Source: TMED14 sp002378565 (GTDB taxonomy: Bacteria; Bacteroidota; Bacteroidia; Flavobacteriales; Schleiferiaceae). From it: 64,000 bases of DNA. The position numbers and the translations under genes were made by a program. Below, piece by piece: positions 17,805 through 26,736 of the stretch. Location of the stretch: contig OX044356.1 in the NCBI GenBank assembly GCA_943846715.1, positions 1,054,001-1,118,000 on the forward strand, in the 5' to 3' direction. Position 1 is the stretch's first letter. The number at the start of each line of letters is the position of its first letter. Under the pieces are notes generated by a model. It saw only the letters and a program-made list of their open reading frames with translations. It was not told the DNA's origin and did not search any database.

Positions 17805-20108
17805 CATCAAAGTGGGCATGATTGGCAATTGATTTACCCGCTCTGCGTTTGGGGTGTCATAGAAGAAAATATTGGCGCGATTGTACACATTGGTTGCGGC
17901 AAATGACAGATCCAAGACTTGGTGATTGGCCATCTTCCATGATTTACTGATGGTGACATCCATGCGGTGGTAGTCAGGCAAGCGTTGACTGTTCAACCCC
18001 CCGTAAAGGATGCCCATTTGGCCATTGCTTCTTGGGTAGGTGTAGTCCACATAGGGCTGTCCATCAGGCTCCGTGAATGGCAGAAGCTCGTAGTAGCCCT
18101 TGATGGGTGTGAAGGGGAAGCCTGAGCCATAGTTCCACCGAAGGTTGAACACCCAATCCTTATCCGTCGTGTAGGACACAACCATGTTGGCATTGTGGCG
18201 GCGATCATAATGTGGGGGGTAGTCAACCACGCCATCAAAACGGGTCACCTTGCCATAAGAGTATACAGTCCACAGGTACCAATGCTTGTCTTCATAGGTT
18301 AGAAGAAAATCCAAGCCCTTGGCCATGCCCGATTCCACAATGAAGTCTTTTTTAAGCAATTCAGGCTCGTCATCATAGGCTGGGATGTCATCGTAAAGCT
18401 TGTACCGGTTGATGTTGGTGATCTGATTGAAGCGCTTTGCGTAGGTCTCAACTTCCAAGGTCCATCGATCGGTCAAATTGGTCTCCATCCCAAGCACCAA
18501 ATGATCAGCTGTTTGCAATTTATTGAGGAGCAACTGCCCATCAAACTGTGAGGGTAGATCTGTATCACCACTGAGGAATCCATAGAACAAGTTGACCACA
18601 TCTCGGTCAGAATTGGCTGCAACCAAGTTCTGTGAGTACTTGCCTGCAGATGCCTTCAACCTGAAATTCTCTGTCACATTCACTTTAGCACCCAATCGAG
18701 GCTCCACGCGAGTGATGGCTAATGATCCGTAATTATGGATTCGAAGTCCCGGCTGAATCAGCCACCGACCAATTTCCATCTTATAATCCATGTATGCAGC
18801 CAGTTCAGGGGTGTTTTCTAGCTGCTGAAATTGGCGACCAACGGTATTGGTGTATTGGTAATCCGTGCGGTAACCAATGAATTCCAAGCCATACTGAAAC
18901 TCATCGTGATCCCGCAGCAAATAGGTGAAATCTAGCCCACCATTGAATCCAGATATCTCACTCTCCCTGGGGCGATTTTCCAATTCCGTGCTTTGAATTT
19001 TGTAGCTACTTGTTGCTAAATGCCCCTCGATCAACGTGGCAGATGATGGTGGAACAATCAAAAATTCAGCACCTTGACCCACGGCATGCCAGGAGATAGA
19101 CTTGTCGCCCGAAAAGCTAACAGCATCATTGAAGTCAAAGCCATAAATATTGAGTTTGCTTCCACCATCAGCTTCAACCGTGTACTTCATATACAGGTCC
19201 TCAAACTGGAAAGGAATGCCACCATACTGCGTGGATGCATGGGGATAGATGTAAGGTGCAACCTTGTCCAAGTAAGATTTCTTGGTAGAAATCATCAAGG
19301 AACTGGGTGCCAGGCCTTGATCATTGGCCTCGCCGATGGGCAATTCCAACAGCAACTTTGCCATGTAGGTTGAAGCTGACACCTTACCAGCAATGCGTTC
19401 GCGGTTACCCGTACGGGTTTTAATGTCCATCACCGAGGAGGTCCTACCGCCATATTTGGCTCCGAATCCCGCCGTGTAAATGTCTGCCTTTTGCAAAATA
19501 TCTGTGTCAAATACAGAGAAAAACCCAATGCTATGAAAGGGGTTGTACAGTATCATCCCATCGAGCTTGATGAGGTTTTGAATGGGTGCGCCACCACGGA
19601 TGTACAATTGCCCACCTTGGTCACCTGTCGTGATGACACCTGGTAAAACTTGCAAAGCGCGAACCAAATCAGGCTCACCGCCAATGGAAAAGGTGCCAAT
19701 GGTTTTGGGGCTCAATTGAATCGATGCCGTCGCAACCTTTGTTTGCTGCTCTTGCCGTTTAGCATTCACAACAACACCAACCAATTCAATGGTGGACTCT
19801 TCCATTAAGAAGCGCTCAAAGCTGGCACGTGCATACTTCACATCAACCTTCCGGGTTTGTTTGGCATAGCCAACCCGAATCACCTCTAGGGTCTGTTGGC
19901 CGACCGGCGCATCATTGATCTGGAAAAAGCCATCACCATTGGTGAAGGTTTTTAAGGCATGCCCTTGCAACTGAACTTCCGCATACTCCAATGGCACTTG
20001 GCTTCCTCTCTCAAGAACATAACCGCGAATGGTTGAGGCCTGACCCATGACCTGCATGGCCATGAGCATCGTTAGGCAATTAAGCCAGAATCTTGAAGAG
20101 TAATTCAT
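17787..20108 (-). CDS. TonB-dependent receptor with carboxypeptidase-like N-terminal domain
   Basis: I start it at the ATG at 20108 (773 residues), which puts a signal peptide (MNYSSRFWLNCLTMLMAM..GQA) at the N-terminus; the longer reading frame to 20234 lies wholly inside holA. A CarboxypepD_reg-like beta-sandwich follows (IRGYVLERGSQVPLEYAEV), then a plug (VNAKRQEQQTK, LQVLPGVITTGDQGGQLYIR, IKLDGMILYNPFH, FGAKYGGRTSSVMD) and a 22-strand-type barrel ending LMLGYAF. It is an outer-membrane receptor whose ligand cannot be told. No SusD-like partner is adjacent. Its start overlaps holA by 29 bp in another frame. Confidence 0.92.
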   Translation of the reverse strand: MNYSSRFWLNCLTMLMAMQVMGQASTIRGYVLERGSQVPLEYAEVQLQGHALKTFTNGDGFFQINDAPVGQQTLEVIRVGYAKQTRKVDVKYARASFERFLMEESTIELVGVVVNAKRQEQQTKVATASIQLSPKTIGTFSIGGEPDLVRALQVLPGVITTGDQGGQLYIRGGAPIQNLIKLDGMILYNPFHSIGFFSVFDTDILQKADIYTAGFGAKYGGRTSSVMDIKTRTGNRERIAGKVSASTYMAKLLLELPIGEANDQGLAPSSLMISTKKSYLDKVAPYIYPHASTQYGGIPFQFEDLYMKYTVEADGGSKLNIYGFDFNDAVSFSGDKSISWHAVGQGAEFLIVPPSSATLIEGHLATSSYKIQSTELENRPRESEISGFNGGLDFTYLLRDHDEFQYGLEFIGYRTDYQYTNTVGRQFQQLENTPELAAYMDYKMEIGRWLIQPGLRIHNYGSLAITRVEPRLGAKVNVTENFRLKASAGKYSQNLVAANSDRDVVNLFYGFLSGDTDLPSQFDGQLLLNKLQTADHLVLGMETNLTDRWTLEVETYAKRFNQITNINRYKLYDDIPAYDDEPELLKKDFIVESGMAKGLDFLLTYEDKHWYLWTVYSYGKVTRFDGVVDYPPHYDRRHNANMVVSYTTDKDWVFNLRWNYGSGFPFTPIKGYYELLPFTEPDGQPYVDYTYPRSNGQMGILYGGLNSQRLPDYHRMDVTISKSWKMANHQVLDLSFAATNVYNRANIFFYDTPNAERVNQLPIMPTLMLGYAF

Positions 20109-21093
20109 GCAAAATGTTTGAATCATTGAGATGTGGAGCACCCATGCCTTTGGATTGGCCATCAGCGGCGCGAAGATAGCCGATGATTCGCTGCAATTTT
20201 GCCTGTGTGTAATTCTGTGCCACCAATGCCACATCCCTCAGGGCCCACTCAGACATATTCAATGCCTTGCAGGCATGGCTGGCTTGTTTATTTATCAAAC
20301 TGCTGTAAGCATAAGCCTTGGAAAAGGTTGAGTACAGCAGGCCTATGGTCAGCACCAACGGCTGCTCCTTGCTGTTTCTAGCCATGCTCTTTGCGATGCG
20401 GTAAACCTTGGGGTGATCTTTCGCTGCCAAGGCCTTGATCAATTCAAAATTGTTGTAAGTCTTACTGATGCCTGTATGGCGTTGCACAACGTCTGCATCC
20501 ACATTGCCTTCCGCCCCTAAAAGGCCACGGTATTTCTCAAGCTCCATGCGTACCCTACTCAATTTACTGCCCATGCTCTCTGCCATCAATGCAGCGGCCT
20601 TGGGGCTGATGTTTAAATCCAATAAACGGGCTTGATTGGCTATCCATGGTGGTAATTGGTGGTCTGCAATGGCTTTGGTCTCTACATAAACAGCTTGTTC
20701 ACCAGCCTGCTTCAATGCCTTGTAAAGGGCGCGGCGTTTGTCCAATTTTTTTCCACTGAGGGCAATGGCAAGGATTGTGCTCGGTTGAGATTGCTCCACG
20801 TAGGTCGCTAAATCATCCAAATCTCGAACGTGCTGAGCCTCCTTCACTAAGACTACTGTGTATTCAGCCATCATGGGGTAGCGTTTTGCCTCAGAAGCAA
20901 TGCTGCTTGCGTCGGTTTCCTTGCCGTACAGGATGCTGAGGTTGAAATCCCTCTCCCCTTCACCTAAGACATGATCAGCCAGGTGATTCAAGGCCTCATC
21001 ACCCACAAAAGGTTCCTCGCCACCAAAGACATAAATCTGTCGGTAGCGACCTCGTTTGAGCTCAGTCAGCAGTTGATCTCCTTTTGCAATCAT
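20080..21093 (-). CDS. holA: DNA polymerase III subunit delta
   Basis: Clamp-loader subunit that opens the sliding clamp. The 337 residues are typical. The N-terminal AAA+-like domain shows YVFGGEEPFVGDEAL near 21-35 and FNLSILYGKE, with MMAEYTVVLVKEAQ as the next conserved strand and helix; the C-terminal collar includes NNFELIKALAAKD and LLYSTFSKAY. It lacks a functional P-loop, as delta subunits do. It is 13 bp downstream of rlmH on the same strand. Its last 29 bases overlap the start of the TonB-receptor gene, suggesting coupled expression although the functions differ. Confidence 0.9.
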   Translation of the reverse strand: MIAKGDQLLTELKRGRYRQIYVFGGEEPFVGDEALNHLADHVLGEGERDFNLSILYGKETDASSIASEAKRYPMMAEYTVVLVKEAQHVRDLDDLATYVEQSQPSTILAIALSGKKLDKRRALYKALKQAGEQAVYVETKAIADHQLPPWIANQARLLDLNISPKAAALMAESMGSKLSRVRMELEKYRGLLGAEGNVDADVVQRHTGISKTYNNFELIKALAAKDHPKVYRIAKSMARNSKEQPLVLTIGLLYSTFSKAYAYSSLINKQASHACKALNMSEWALRDVALVAQNYTQAKLQRIIGYLRAADGQSKGMGAPHLNDSNILHELLFKILA

Positions 21094-21106
21094 ATTGGCA
21101 AAACTA

Positions 21107-21532
21107 TCACCTGTGATGGTATGGTTCGTTATGAAGAATGGTCATGCAGCGATAACATTGCTCAAGGAATATCAATCGAACCATGTCATGGGTGAATGTC
21201 AATGGACTCAACCCAAGGGTAGCAGCTGCCATTGCACGGAATTCTGGGGAAAACCCATAGGCATCTCCTACGGCAAACACCAATCGCTTGGGGCCTGCAT
21301 TCATCCATTTCTGCATCTGTCCTGCCAATTTCACGCTGTCATGCAAGGCGCCTTTTTCATCCAATAGCACCAAGGTGTCCCCTGGCTTCAGGTATTTCAG
21401 CTGAGCATCTCTGCTCGAAACAACCTTCAGGGAGGTTTTTACGTAGCGCTGGAGACGGCTCAGGTAGGTATCCATGCCTTGCTGTATCAAGGCATCACCC
21501 GTTTTTCCAATAACCAACATCACAATCTCCAT
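21107..21532 (-). CDS. rlmH: 23S rRNA (pseudouridine1915-N3)-methyltransferase
   Basis: SPOUT-class SAM-dependent methyltransferase that modifies Psi1915 in helix 69 of 23S rRNA. The 141-residue protein has the expected landmarks: MLVIGKTGDALIQQG at the N-terminus, LLDEKGALHDS, the SAM-knot strand LVFAVGDAYGFSPEF, SPLTFTHDMVRLIFLEQ and the C-terminal ILHNEPYHH. It is somewhat shorter than the E. coli protein (155). The usual GG before the YG of the knot reads GDA here. It is upstream of holA and divergent from the nadC remnant and yihY. Confidence 0.93.
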   Translation of the reverse strand: MEIVMLVIGKTGDALIQQGMDTYLSRLQRYVKTSLKVVSSRDAQLKYLKPGDTLVLLDEKGALHDSVKLAGQMQKWMNAGPKRLVFAVGDAYGFSPEFRAMAAATLGLSPLTFTHDMVRLIFLEQCYRCMTILHNEPYHHR

Positions 21533-21572
21533 GCCTTGCCTTTCTTTGTGACAAGTTTACGCCATAGCCTCA

Positions 21573-21834
21573 TTTGAATTGAAAGATCTCTTAGAATTTA
21601 TCACAGAATCAACTCATGGACCGCAAAAGGGTCATAGGAGCTGAGATGACAACCCACAACCTGGATTAAGCCAATCAAGTCCTGAGCAATGCAAAACAGC
21701 CGTCCAGCGCATCCCATCAGCAGTGTCGTGAAACTGAAGCCAATGGCAAACTCAATAGTGCTACCTTGCTTGCTTATGCACAACGTGGCGCGGATTATTT
21801 GCCTATGAATTTCAAAGCAACATGGAAGGACTGA
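21573..21834 (+). pseudogene. nadC: Probable decayed nadC (quinolinate phosphoribosyltransferase) remnant
   Basis: No intact gene lies here, but translated pieces resemble NadC. In the frame from 21573, FELKDLLEFITES..HGPQKGHRS resembles the NadC N-terminus (FI..AL.EDIG.GDHST), stops at 21642-21644, and in the same frame continues with PEQCKTAVQRIPSA, similar to the next NadC strand. In another frame 21727-21831 reads RETEANGKLNSATLLAYAQRGADYL, similar to the NadC C-terminus (EASGGI...I..YAETGVDYIS). About two thirds of the gene would be missing. My recollection that nadC sits between rlmH and yihY in Flavobacteriia supports this. The piecewise resemblance could still be chance. Confidence 0.38.
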
Positions 21835-22721
21835 CGCGCCTACTTAAGAAAATTCCATTTTACGGTGGCATAACCATGCATGACGTGGCTGTGTTCTACT
21901 GGCATGGCTTGTACGAGGGGTCTGTGACAAGCCGTGCAGCATCCATCAGTTTCTCCTTCTTTCTTGCCCTGTTTCCTGGGGTGATTTTTCTTTTCACTCT
22001 GATTCCCTTCATTCCCATTGACGGTTTTCAAGTGGAGCTTTTCAGCTTGTTGAAAGACATCATGCCACCGGACAGCTTTGAGGCCACCCACAAAATCATC
22101 ATGGATATCTTGACCATCAAGCGAGGTAACTTACTATCGGTTACAGTTTTAGCCACATTGGCTTTTGCGACCAATGGCACATTATCCCTCATTGGCAACA
22201 TGGCATTGACTGTGCACAACATCCAAGTCAGGGCTTTTTGGGGGCAATACATTGCCGCATTGGCGCTGACAATCATTCTGGCCTTGATCTTGATTGCTGG
22301 CATTTCCATGATTATTTTCTCCTCTGCTGTCATCAATGACCTCATCCCGATTTCCTTCCTTGGGCTGTCCAATGACACGGCCGTGAGCCTGAGTAGAGAT
22401 GGCATCTTGGTTGCATTGATTCTGATTTCAGTTTCCTTGCTTTTTTATTATGGCCCAACAAAAAAAGCTCTGTGGCGCTTGATTTCACCTGGCTCAATCC
22501 TTTCAACTTTGCTGATTATTTTAAGCACAAGCCTTTTTGGCGAGTACGTTTCAAGCTTCAATACCTACAACCAATTCTATGGCTCCATTGGCACGTTGAT
22601 GGTGATTCAATTGTGGATTTATATCAATGCCATTGTCCTGATTGCAGGCTTTGAATTCAACGCCAGTGTTGCCGTTGCAAAAAACCGCGTAAATTCATCC
22701 CCAGAAACAAACAAGAAATAA
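21822..22721 (+). CDS. YihY/BrkB-family inner-membrane protein
   Basis: A 299-residue integral membrane protein with about six helices. Family motifs are SRAASISFSFFLALFPGVIFLFTLIPFIPI near 39-67, the FATNGTLSLIGNM segment, and SFNTYNQFYGSIGTLMVIQLWIYI near 240-270, where YGSIG and the W are highly conserved in YihY/UPF0761 proteins. Once annotated as ribonuclease BN, the family is a membrane protein of uncertain function. The ATG chosen lies inside the end of the presumed nadC remnant. The gene is followed 4 bp later by a DUF2147 gene. Confidence 0.9.
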   Translation: MEGLTRLLKKIPFYGGITMHDVAVFYWHGLYEGSVTSRAASISFSFFLALFPGVIFLFTLIPFIPIDGFQVELFSLLKDIMPPDSFEATHKIIMDILTIKRGNLLSVTVLATLAFATNGTLSLIGNMALTVHNIQVRAFWGQYIAALALTIILALILIAGISMIIFSSAVINDLIPISFLGLSNDTAVSLSRDGILVALILISVSLLFYYGPTKKALWRLISPGSILSTLLIILSTSLFGEYVSSFNTYNQFYGSIGTLMVIQLWIYINAIVLIAGFEFNASVAVAKNRVNSSPETNKK

Positions 22722-22725
22722 GACT

Positions 22726-23178
22726 ATGAAACGCATCCTATTAATGGCCACAATGGCCCTCTTCACATTCCAATCCCAAGCACAAAGCGCTGATGACATC
22801 ACTGGCACTTGGTGGACCTACCACGATGACAAGAAAAGTGGCCAAGTGGAAGTTTACAAATACAAAGACAGCTACCGTGGCCGTATCGTCCATGTGGTTG
22901 ACAACAAAAACCCCGATGGCACATCTCCGAAGCTGGATAACTTCAATCCTGATGAGTCCAAGCGTTCAAGGGTTATTCAAGGCATGCGTGTCATGATTGA
23001 CATGCGATGGGATGCTGATGACAAAGAATGGTCCGGCGGTCAGATCTATGATACAAAATCTGGCAACACCTACGATTGCTATGCTTATTTGCAAGAGGAT
23101 GGTTCCTTGTACTTCAAGGGCTACCTGCTAGGCATACGGTTCATTGGTCGATCTACCTCTTGGACCCGAGTGGAATAA
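22726..23178 (+). CDS. DUF2147-family secreted protein
   Basis: A 150-residue exported protein with signal peptide MKRILLMATMALFTFQSQAQ. The mature part fits DUF2147: ITGTWWTYHDDKKSGQVEVYKY, YRGRIVHVVDNKNPDGTS, the RSRVIQGM segment, EWSGGQIYDTKSGNTYDC, and the closing GRSTSWTRVE. The pattern is a small lipocalin-like barrel; no biochemical role is established. It lies 4 bp after yihY and probably shares its message. A strong terminator follows within 21 bp. Confidence 0.88.
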   Translation: MKRILLMATMALFTFQSQAQSADDITGTWWTYHDDKKSGQVEVYKYKDSYRGRIVHVVDNKNPDGTSPKLDNFNPDESKRSRVIQGMRVMIDMRWDADDKEWSGGQIYDTKSGNTYDCYAYLQEDGSLYFKGYLLGIRFIGRSTSWTRVE

Positions 23179-23198
23179 ACAGACCAAGACCGATTAAC

Positions 23199-23233
23199 AA
23201 GCGCCCATCAGCAATGACTGGGCGCTTATTTTT
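23199..23233 (+). terminator. Rho-independent terminator after the yihY-DUF2147 unit
   Basis: AAGCGCCCA at 23199-23207 pairs perfectly with TGGGCGCTT at 23219-23227 and is followed by ATTTTT. Confidence 0.9.
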
Positions 23234-23240
23234 GTCTACC

Positions 23241-24149
23241 ATGTCAGAACTTAACCTTCCGCATTTCTTTATTCTAGGCGCACCCAAGTGTGGCACCACA
23301 TCATTGGCTGCCTACCTAGCGGATCACCCCAAGGTCTATTTCAGCCAACCCAAAGAGCCCAATTACTTCAATATGGACTTCAGCGAGTCGCATCGCAAAT
23401 TTCACAGCTTGGACAGCTATGCCAATGCATGCTTTCCTGCGGCATCCAAAGACCTGCTTCGGGGTGAAGCTACTGTCTGGCATTTGGTCTCCGATGTTGC
23501 CATTGAAGAAATTCTTAAGGCCGTTCCGCAGGCGCGCTGTATTGTGATGCTGAGGGATCCCAAGGAACTCATCCCATCCTTACATGCCACACTGCTCAGG
23601 GCACTCACTGAAGACGTCCATGACGCTCACCAAGCCTTCCTGCTGCAAGACCAACGGCGACAAGGCAAACACATTCCGGCCACAAGCCGCAATTTGCATC
23701 AGTTGCTTTACACCGAGGTGGCAAGCCTTGGCAAGCAAATGCAACGCCTACAATCCTTGGTGCCTGAAAATCGGATCCACTGCATTTGGTTTGATGACTT
23801 CAAGGCCAGCCCTAAAGCAGCTTATGAATCAACGTGTGGCTTTTTAGGCATTCAGCCTGAAGCCATTGAAACCTTCAGCAATCACAACCCAAGAAAGGTG
23901 ATTCATGCCAAATGGCTGGCGTGGGTGATTGGGCGATTGAGTCAATCCAAATGGATTCGGAAAACCAAGCAATCCTTGGGATTCACGATGGGGAAAGGCC
24001 CGTTGAGCACCCTGAGTCAATTGAACAGCAAGGAGGTCGCATCTGAAGGAATCAGTTTGAATTTTCAAGCAGACATCAAAGAGGCCCTCAGTGAGGATGT
24101 GGCATTGTTGGCTTCATTGACCGGTCGCAACCTCGATCACTGGTTGTAG
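23241..24149 (+). CDS. Sulfotransferase (PAPS-dependent)
   Basis: A 302-residue enzyme that would transfer sulfate from PAPS to a carbohydrate or lipid acceptor. The 5'-phosphosulfate loop is APKCGTTSL at 14-22 with K16, and the 3'-phosphate motif is IVMLRDPKELIPS with R105 and S113. I start at the ATG at 23241, right after the terminator, because it places the loop at the normal distance; the frame is open further upstream but runs through the DUF2147 gene. It faces the GT/flippase/sulfotransferase operon and overlaps its last gene by 13 bp. Together they suggest a sulfated glycan pathway. The first loop has C in KCGTT where most have S. Confidence 0.9.
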   Translation: MSELNLPHFFILGAPKCGTTSLAAYLADHPKVYFSQPKEPNYFNMDFSESHRKFHSLDSYANACFPAASKDLLRGEATVWHLVSDVAIEEILKAVPQARCIVMLRDPKELIPSLHATLLRALTEDVHDAHQAFLLQDQRRQGKHIPATSRNLHQLLYTEVASLGKQMQRLQSLVPENRIHCIWFDDFKASPKAAYESTCGFLGIQPEAIETFSNHNPRKVIHAKWLAWVIGRLSQSKWIRKTKQSLGFTMGKGPLSTLSQLNSKEVASEGISLNFQADIKEALSEDVALLASLTGRNLDHWL

Positions 24150-25258
24150 GCTGTCATCAAGGCCTGACCCACAGAAGACGCATCAAAGGCTGAGAAATCA
24201 AGGGCATCATTCGCCACCGCTATGGGCTGTTGCCACAATTGCTCCACGGCATCCGCAAAACCCTCTGCCGTCAAAGGTGCCAGAAAGCCAGTTCCTGCAT
24301 GAATCCAATTTTGGAAGGCTGGAATGTCACTGGCAATCACCGGCAAACCACTTGCCAGAGCTTCCAAAACTACAATACCAAAGGTTTCTGTTAAACTTGC
24401 CTGAAGCAGCATGTCAGATTGGCGATACCTCAAGGCCAATGCCTCTGCATCGAGGGTACCGTGCCAAGTGACCTGGACAGATTGGCTGTTCGCCAGTGCC
24501 TGAAGCGCCTGCAATCGATCGCCTGAACCCACATGGTGCAAATGCCATTGCACCGATGGATGGCGTTGATTCAAGATGGCAAGGGCCTCAATCAACAGAT
24601 CGATGCGCTTGATGTGCTTGTTGGCTTCAATCAAACTGGCGACTGTCAATAGGTTCACCTCAGCTGACCGAGCCTGCCTATGGCGTTTCTCATGGGTGAA
24701 GGCCTCCAAATTGACCACGTTGGGGATGACGGTGATCGGGGCAAGGTTCTCAAGTGTTCCTCGAAGGTCATTGGCAAGGTGTTCACTGACTGGGAAAATG
24801 GCACGTGCCTTCGCGTAGGTGGATCGGATGGATGGCCCTTTGAACCAATGTGTTGAAGCCTTAGCTGCCTTGGACCAATGTTCCGTGATCCAATACGGGC
24901 AAGACCAACGACCCGCCAGATGTCTGGTCAAACTACCCGCAGGGTACACCACATGACCATGCAGGGATGTCGGTTGATCATAACCCTGACGCGCATAAGA
25001 TTTGGCAACAATCCAAGCAAGCAAAGCGGGCATGTGCAAGAGCCATTGCCAAAAGACGGATCGGATCTCGAGCACCAGCAACCCATCCCCCTGATCTTTC
25101 AGGTTGATTGTCAGGCAACGCGATGCAGGGGATACATCAACAAACAATAGCCTGCAAGAGGGTTGTCTTGCCTTGAAGGCCTTCCAATGGGCATCAATGA
25201 ACGTGCCGCGAACCGGGTGATTCACATCGGGAAACCAGGTCGTGACCCACAGCATCAT
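24137..25258 (-). CDS. Glycosyltransferase family 4 protein
   Basis: A 373-residue GT-B enzyme. The N-terminus MLWVTTWFPDVNHPVRGTF is typical of GT4 transferases of surface polysaccharides. The acceptor-side segment carries HGHVVYPAG and WITEHWS; the donor-binding half includes IPNVVNLEAF, LLTVASLIEANKHIKRID, the catalytic-type segment SLTETFGIVVLEALASGLPVIASD near 305-330 with the E-x7-E pattern. Its ATG overlaps the flippase stop as ATGA (25258-25255), and a second ATG follows directly. It probably adds one sugar to a lipid-linked glycan exported by the neighbouring flippase. Confidence 0.92.
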   Translation of the reverse strand: MMLWVTTWFPDVNHPVRGTFIDAHWKAFKARQPSCRLLFVDVSPASRCLTINLKDQGDGLLVLEIRSVFWQWLLHMPALLAWIVAKSYARQGYDQPTSLHGHVVYPAGSLTRHLAGRWSCPYWITEHWSKAAKASTHWFKGPSIRSTYAKARAIFPVSEHLANDLRGTLENLAPITVIPNVVNLEAFTHEKRHRQARSAEVNLLTVASLIEANKHIKRIDLLIEALAILNQRHPSVQWHLHHVGSGDRLQALQALANSQSVQVTWHGTLDAEALALRYRQSDMLLQASLTETFGIVVLEALASGLPVIASDIPAFQNWIHAGTGFLAPLTAEGFADAVEQLWQQPIAVANDALDFSAFDASSVGQALMTAYNQ

Positions 25259-26736
25259 GATCGCAAGGGATTGATTCGACGAATCATGGCATTCACATCA
25301 GGAGCCAGCTTGAAACCGTACAAGGCAATCGCAAACCACAACAACCCCAACAACCAATGGAGCCCCATTGTCATCCAGGTTGATAGCGTCCACAGTTGGT
25401 CAGGCAGCACCTGCGCTTGTCCCCAAGCCAGCCAGGCCGCTAGCCCGAGCAAAGTCCAGGCAAAGGCAAGCATGAAGCGTGCATCCATCCACACATGACC
25501 GGACAGCCGGTACAAAGCCACCAATTTCAAGGCATTGTAGCTGAGCACTGCAACAAAAAAGACCTGCGACGCCCCCACAACCCCGTGATCGGGGATCCAA
25601 TAATAACCCAGCCCAAAGGCGACTGCAAGCATCAATCCATTGGCAAACAAGCCCCAACGGTAGAGTTTGGATGTCACCAAAACCAAGCCGGATGGCCCGG
25701 TGATTACATGGATCAACTGTGCCGCTGAAACCCATAAAACAGCCGACTCACCACCCTGGTAAGCTGGGGGAAGCCAAGCAAACATCCACGGGGCGATGGT
25801 GAGAATCATGAGAAAGATAAAGGAAGACAACATCCATTGACTGGCAAGCGATCGCAAACCAAGCGACTTGAGTTCTTCCCATGATTCTTCTGCAACCAAT
25901 TTAGCAATGATGGGTCGCAAAGAGGCATTCATTGCCTTCATGGGAATTGCCACAACGATCCCAAAGTTGAAGGCAATGGCGTAATGCGCCACGGCAACCA
26001 TGCCAAGCCACGCGCCAATCATCAAAATATCCAATTGGCCAAACATCATCGCGGCAACAGAGGTCAGCACCATGGTCAATGCATAGGTTACAATAGGCTT
26101 TACCGCCACGGTCTCTTGACTGGCGGGCGGCAAGGTTTTCAGGGCGCGATGCCCCACCCAGATAGCCTGCAACAAGAAGCTGATGACGATGCCTGCAATC
26201 ATTTGCTGGAAATCCAAGACGCCAAACATGGTTAGTAGCAGCAAAATACTGATGCTCAATTTCCTGCCACTGTCCTTGAGGACGTAAGGCAGAATAACTT
26301 CCTGGCGATGGATCAGTTGAGAAGCGTAGAGCTCAAAGAACACATAGGCTGCCACCAAGAGCCACATGACTGCCACCATGGCATCTGGCCAATGGCCAAT
26401 CACTAGCTGGCTCAGCGCCTCATCCCCTAGCCAGTAGCCCAGCAAAAGCAGAACCAATAAGGTCAATGACAGCAAATTCCTACCAAATCGCAGTAAATAA
26501 CGGTGACTTCCCTGGGGAATTTTAGGCAACCAAGTGACCATGGCTTGCGGCCAACCCCAATGGGCAAAGGCGCCAACAATCATGGCCGTAGAAATCATCC
26601 ATCGGACAACACCCATGAAACCCGGGTCATCGGGGAAGGTCATGGGAAACAAAAGGAAGGCATTCAATGCCCCCAAGAGGGTTCCAACATAGCCAGATAG
26701 CATGATCCAGCCAGACTGCTTTGCTACGATACCCAT
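25255..26736 (-). CDS. Polysaccharide flippase (Wzx/MATE-like, MVF superfamily)
   Basis: A 493-residue polytopic membrane protein with about 12-14 hydrophobic helices spread along the whole length, starting IMLSGYVGTLLGALNAFLLFPMTF. The size, helix count and genomic position match lipid-linked oligosaccharide flippases (PF01943/PF13440 type). It would move an undecaprenyl-linked repeat unit across the inner membrane. It overlaps the sulfotransferase gene upstream by 13 bp and the GT gene downstream by 4 bp, so all three form one operon. No polymerase (Wzy) is recognisable next to it. Confidence 0.88.
   Translation of the reverse strand: MGIVAKQSGWIMLSGYVGTLLGALNAFLLFPMTFPDDPGFMGVVRWMISTAMIVGAFAHWGWPQAMVTWLPKIPQGSHRYLLRFGRNLLSLTLLVLLLLGYWLGDEALSQLVIGHWPDAMVAVMWLLVAAYVFFELYASQLIHRQEVILPYVLKDSGRKLSISILLLLTMFGVLDFQQMIAGIVISFLLQAIWVGHRALKTLPPASQETVAVKPIVTYALTMVLTSVAAMMFGQLDILMIGAWLGMVAVAHYAIAFNFGIVVAIPMKAMNASLRPIIAKLVAEESWEELKSLGLRSLASQWMLSSFIFLMILTIAPWMFAWLPPAYQGGESAVLWVSAAQLIHVITGPSGLVLVTSKLYRWGLFANGLMLAVAFGLGYYWIPDHGVVGASQVFFVAVLSYNALKLVALYRLSGHVWMDARFMLAFAWTLLGLAAWLAWGQAQVLPDQLWTLSTWMTMGLHWLLGLLWFAIALYGFKLAPDVNAMIRRINPLRS

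Noticed and set aside
20109..20234. 42-residue N-terminal extension of the TonB receptor
   Set aside because: It would place a non-signal sequence before the signal peptide and lies fully within holA.
21601..21783. 60-codon minus-strand frame between rlmH and yihY
   Set aside because: No RBS, family or length support; the plus-strand NadC-like pieces explain the region better.
23076..23240. 55-residue N-terminal extension of the first sulfotransferase
   Set aside because: It overlaps the DUF2147 gene and the terminator hairpin; the ATG at 23241 gives the normal family start.
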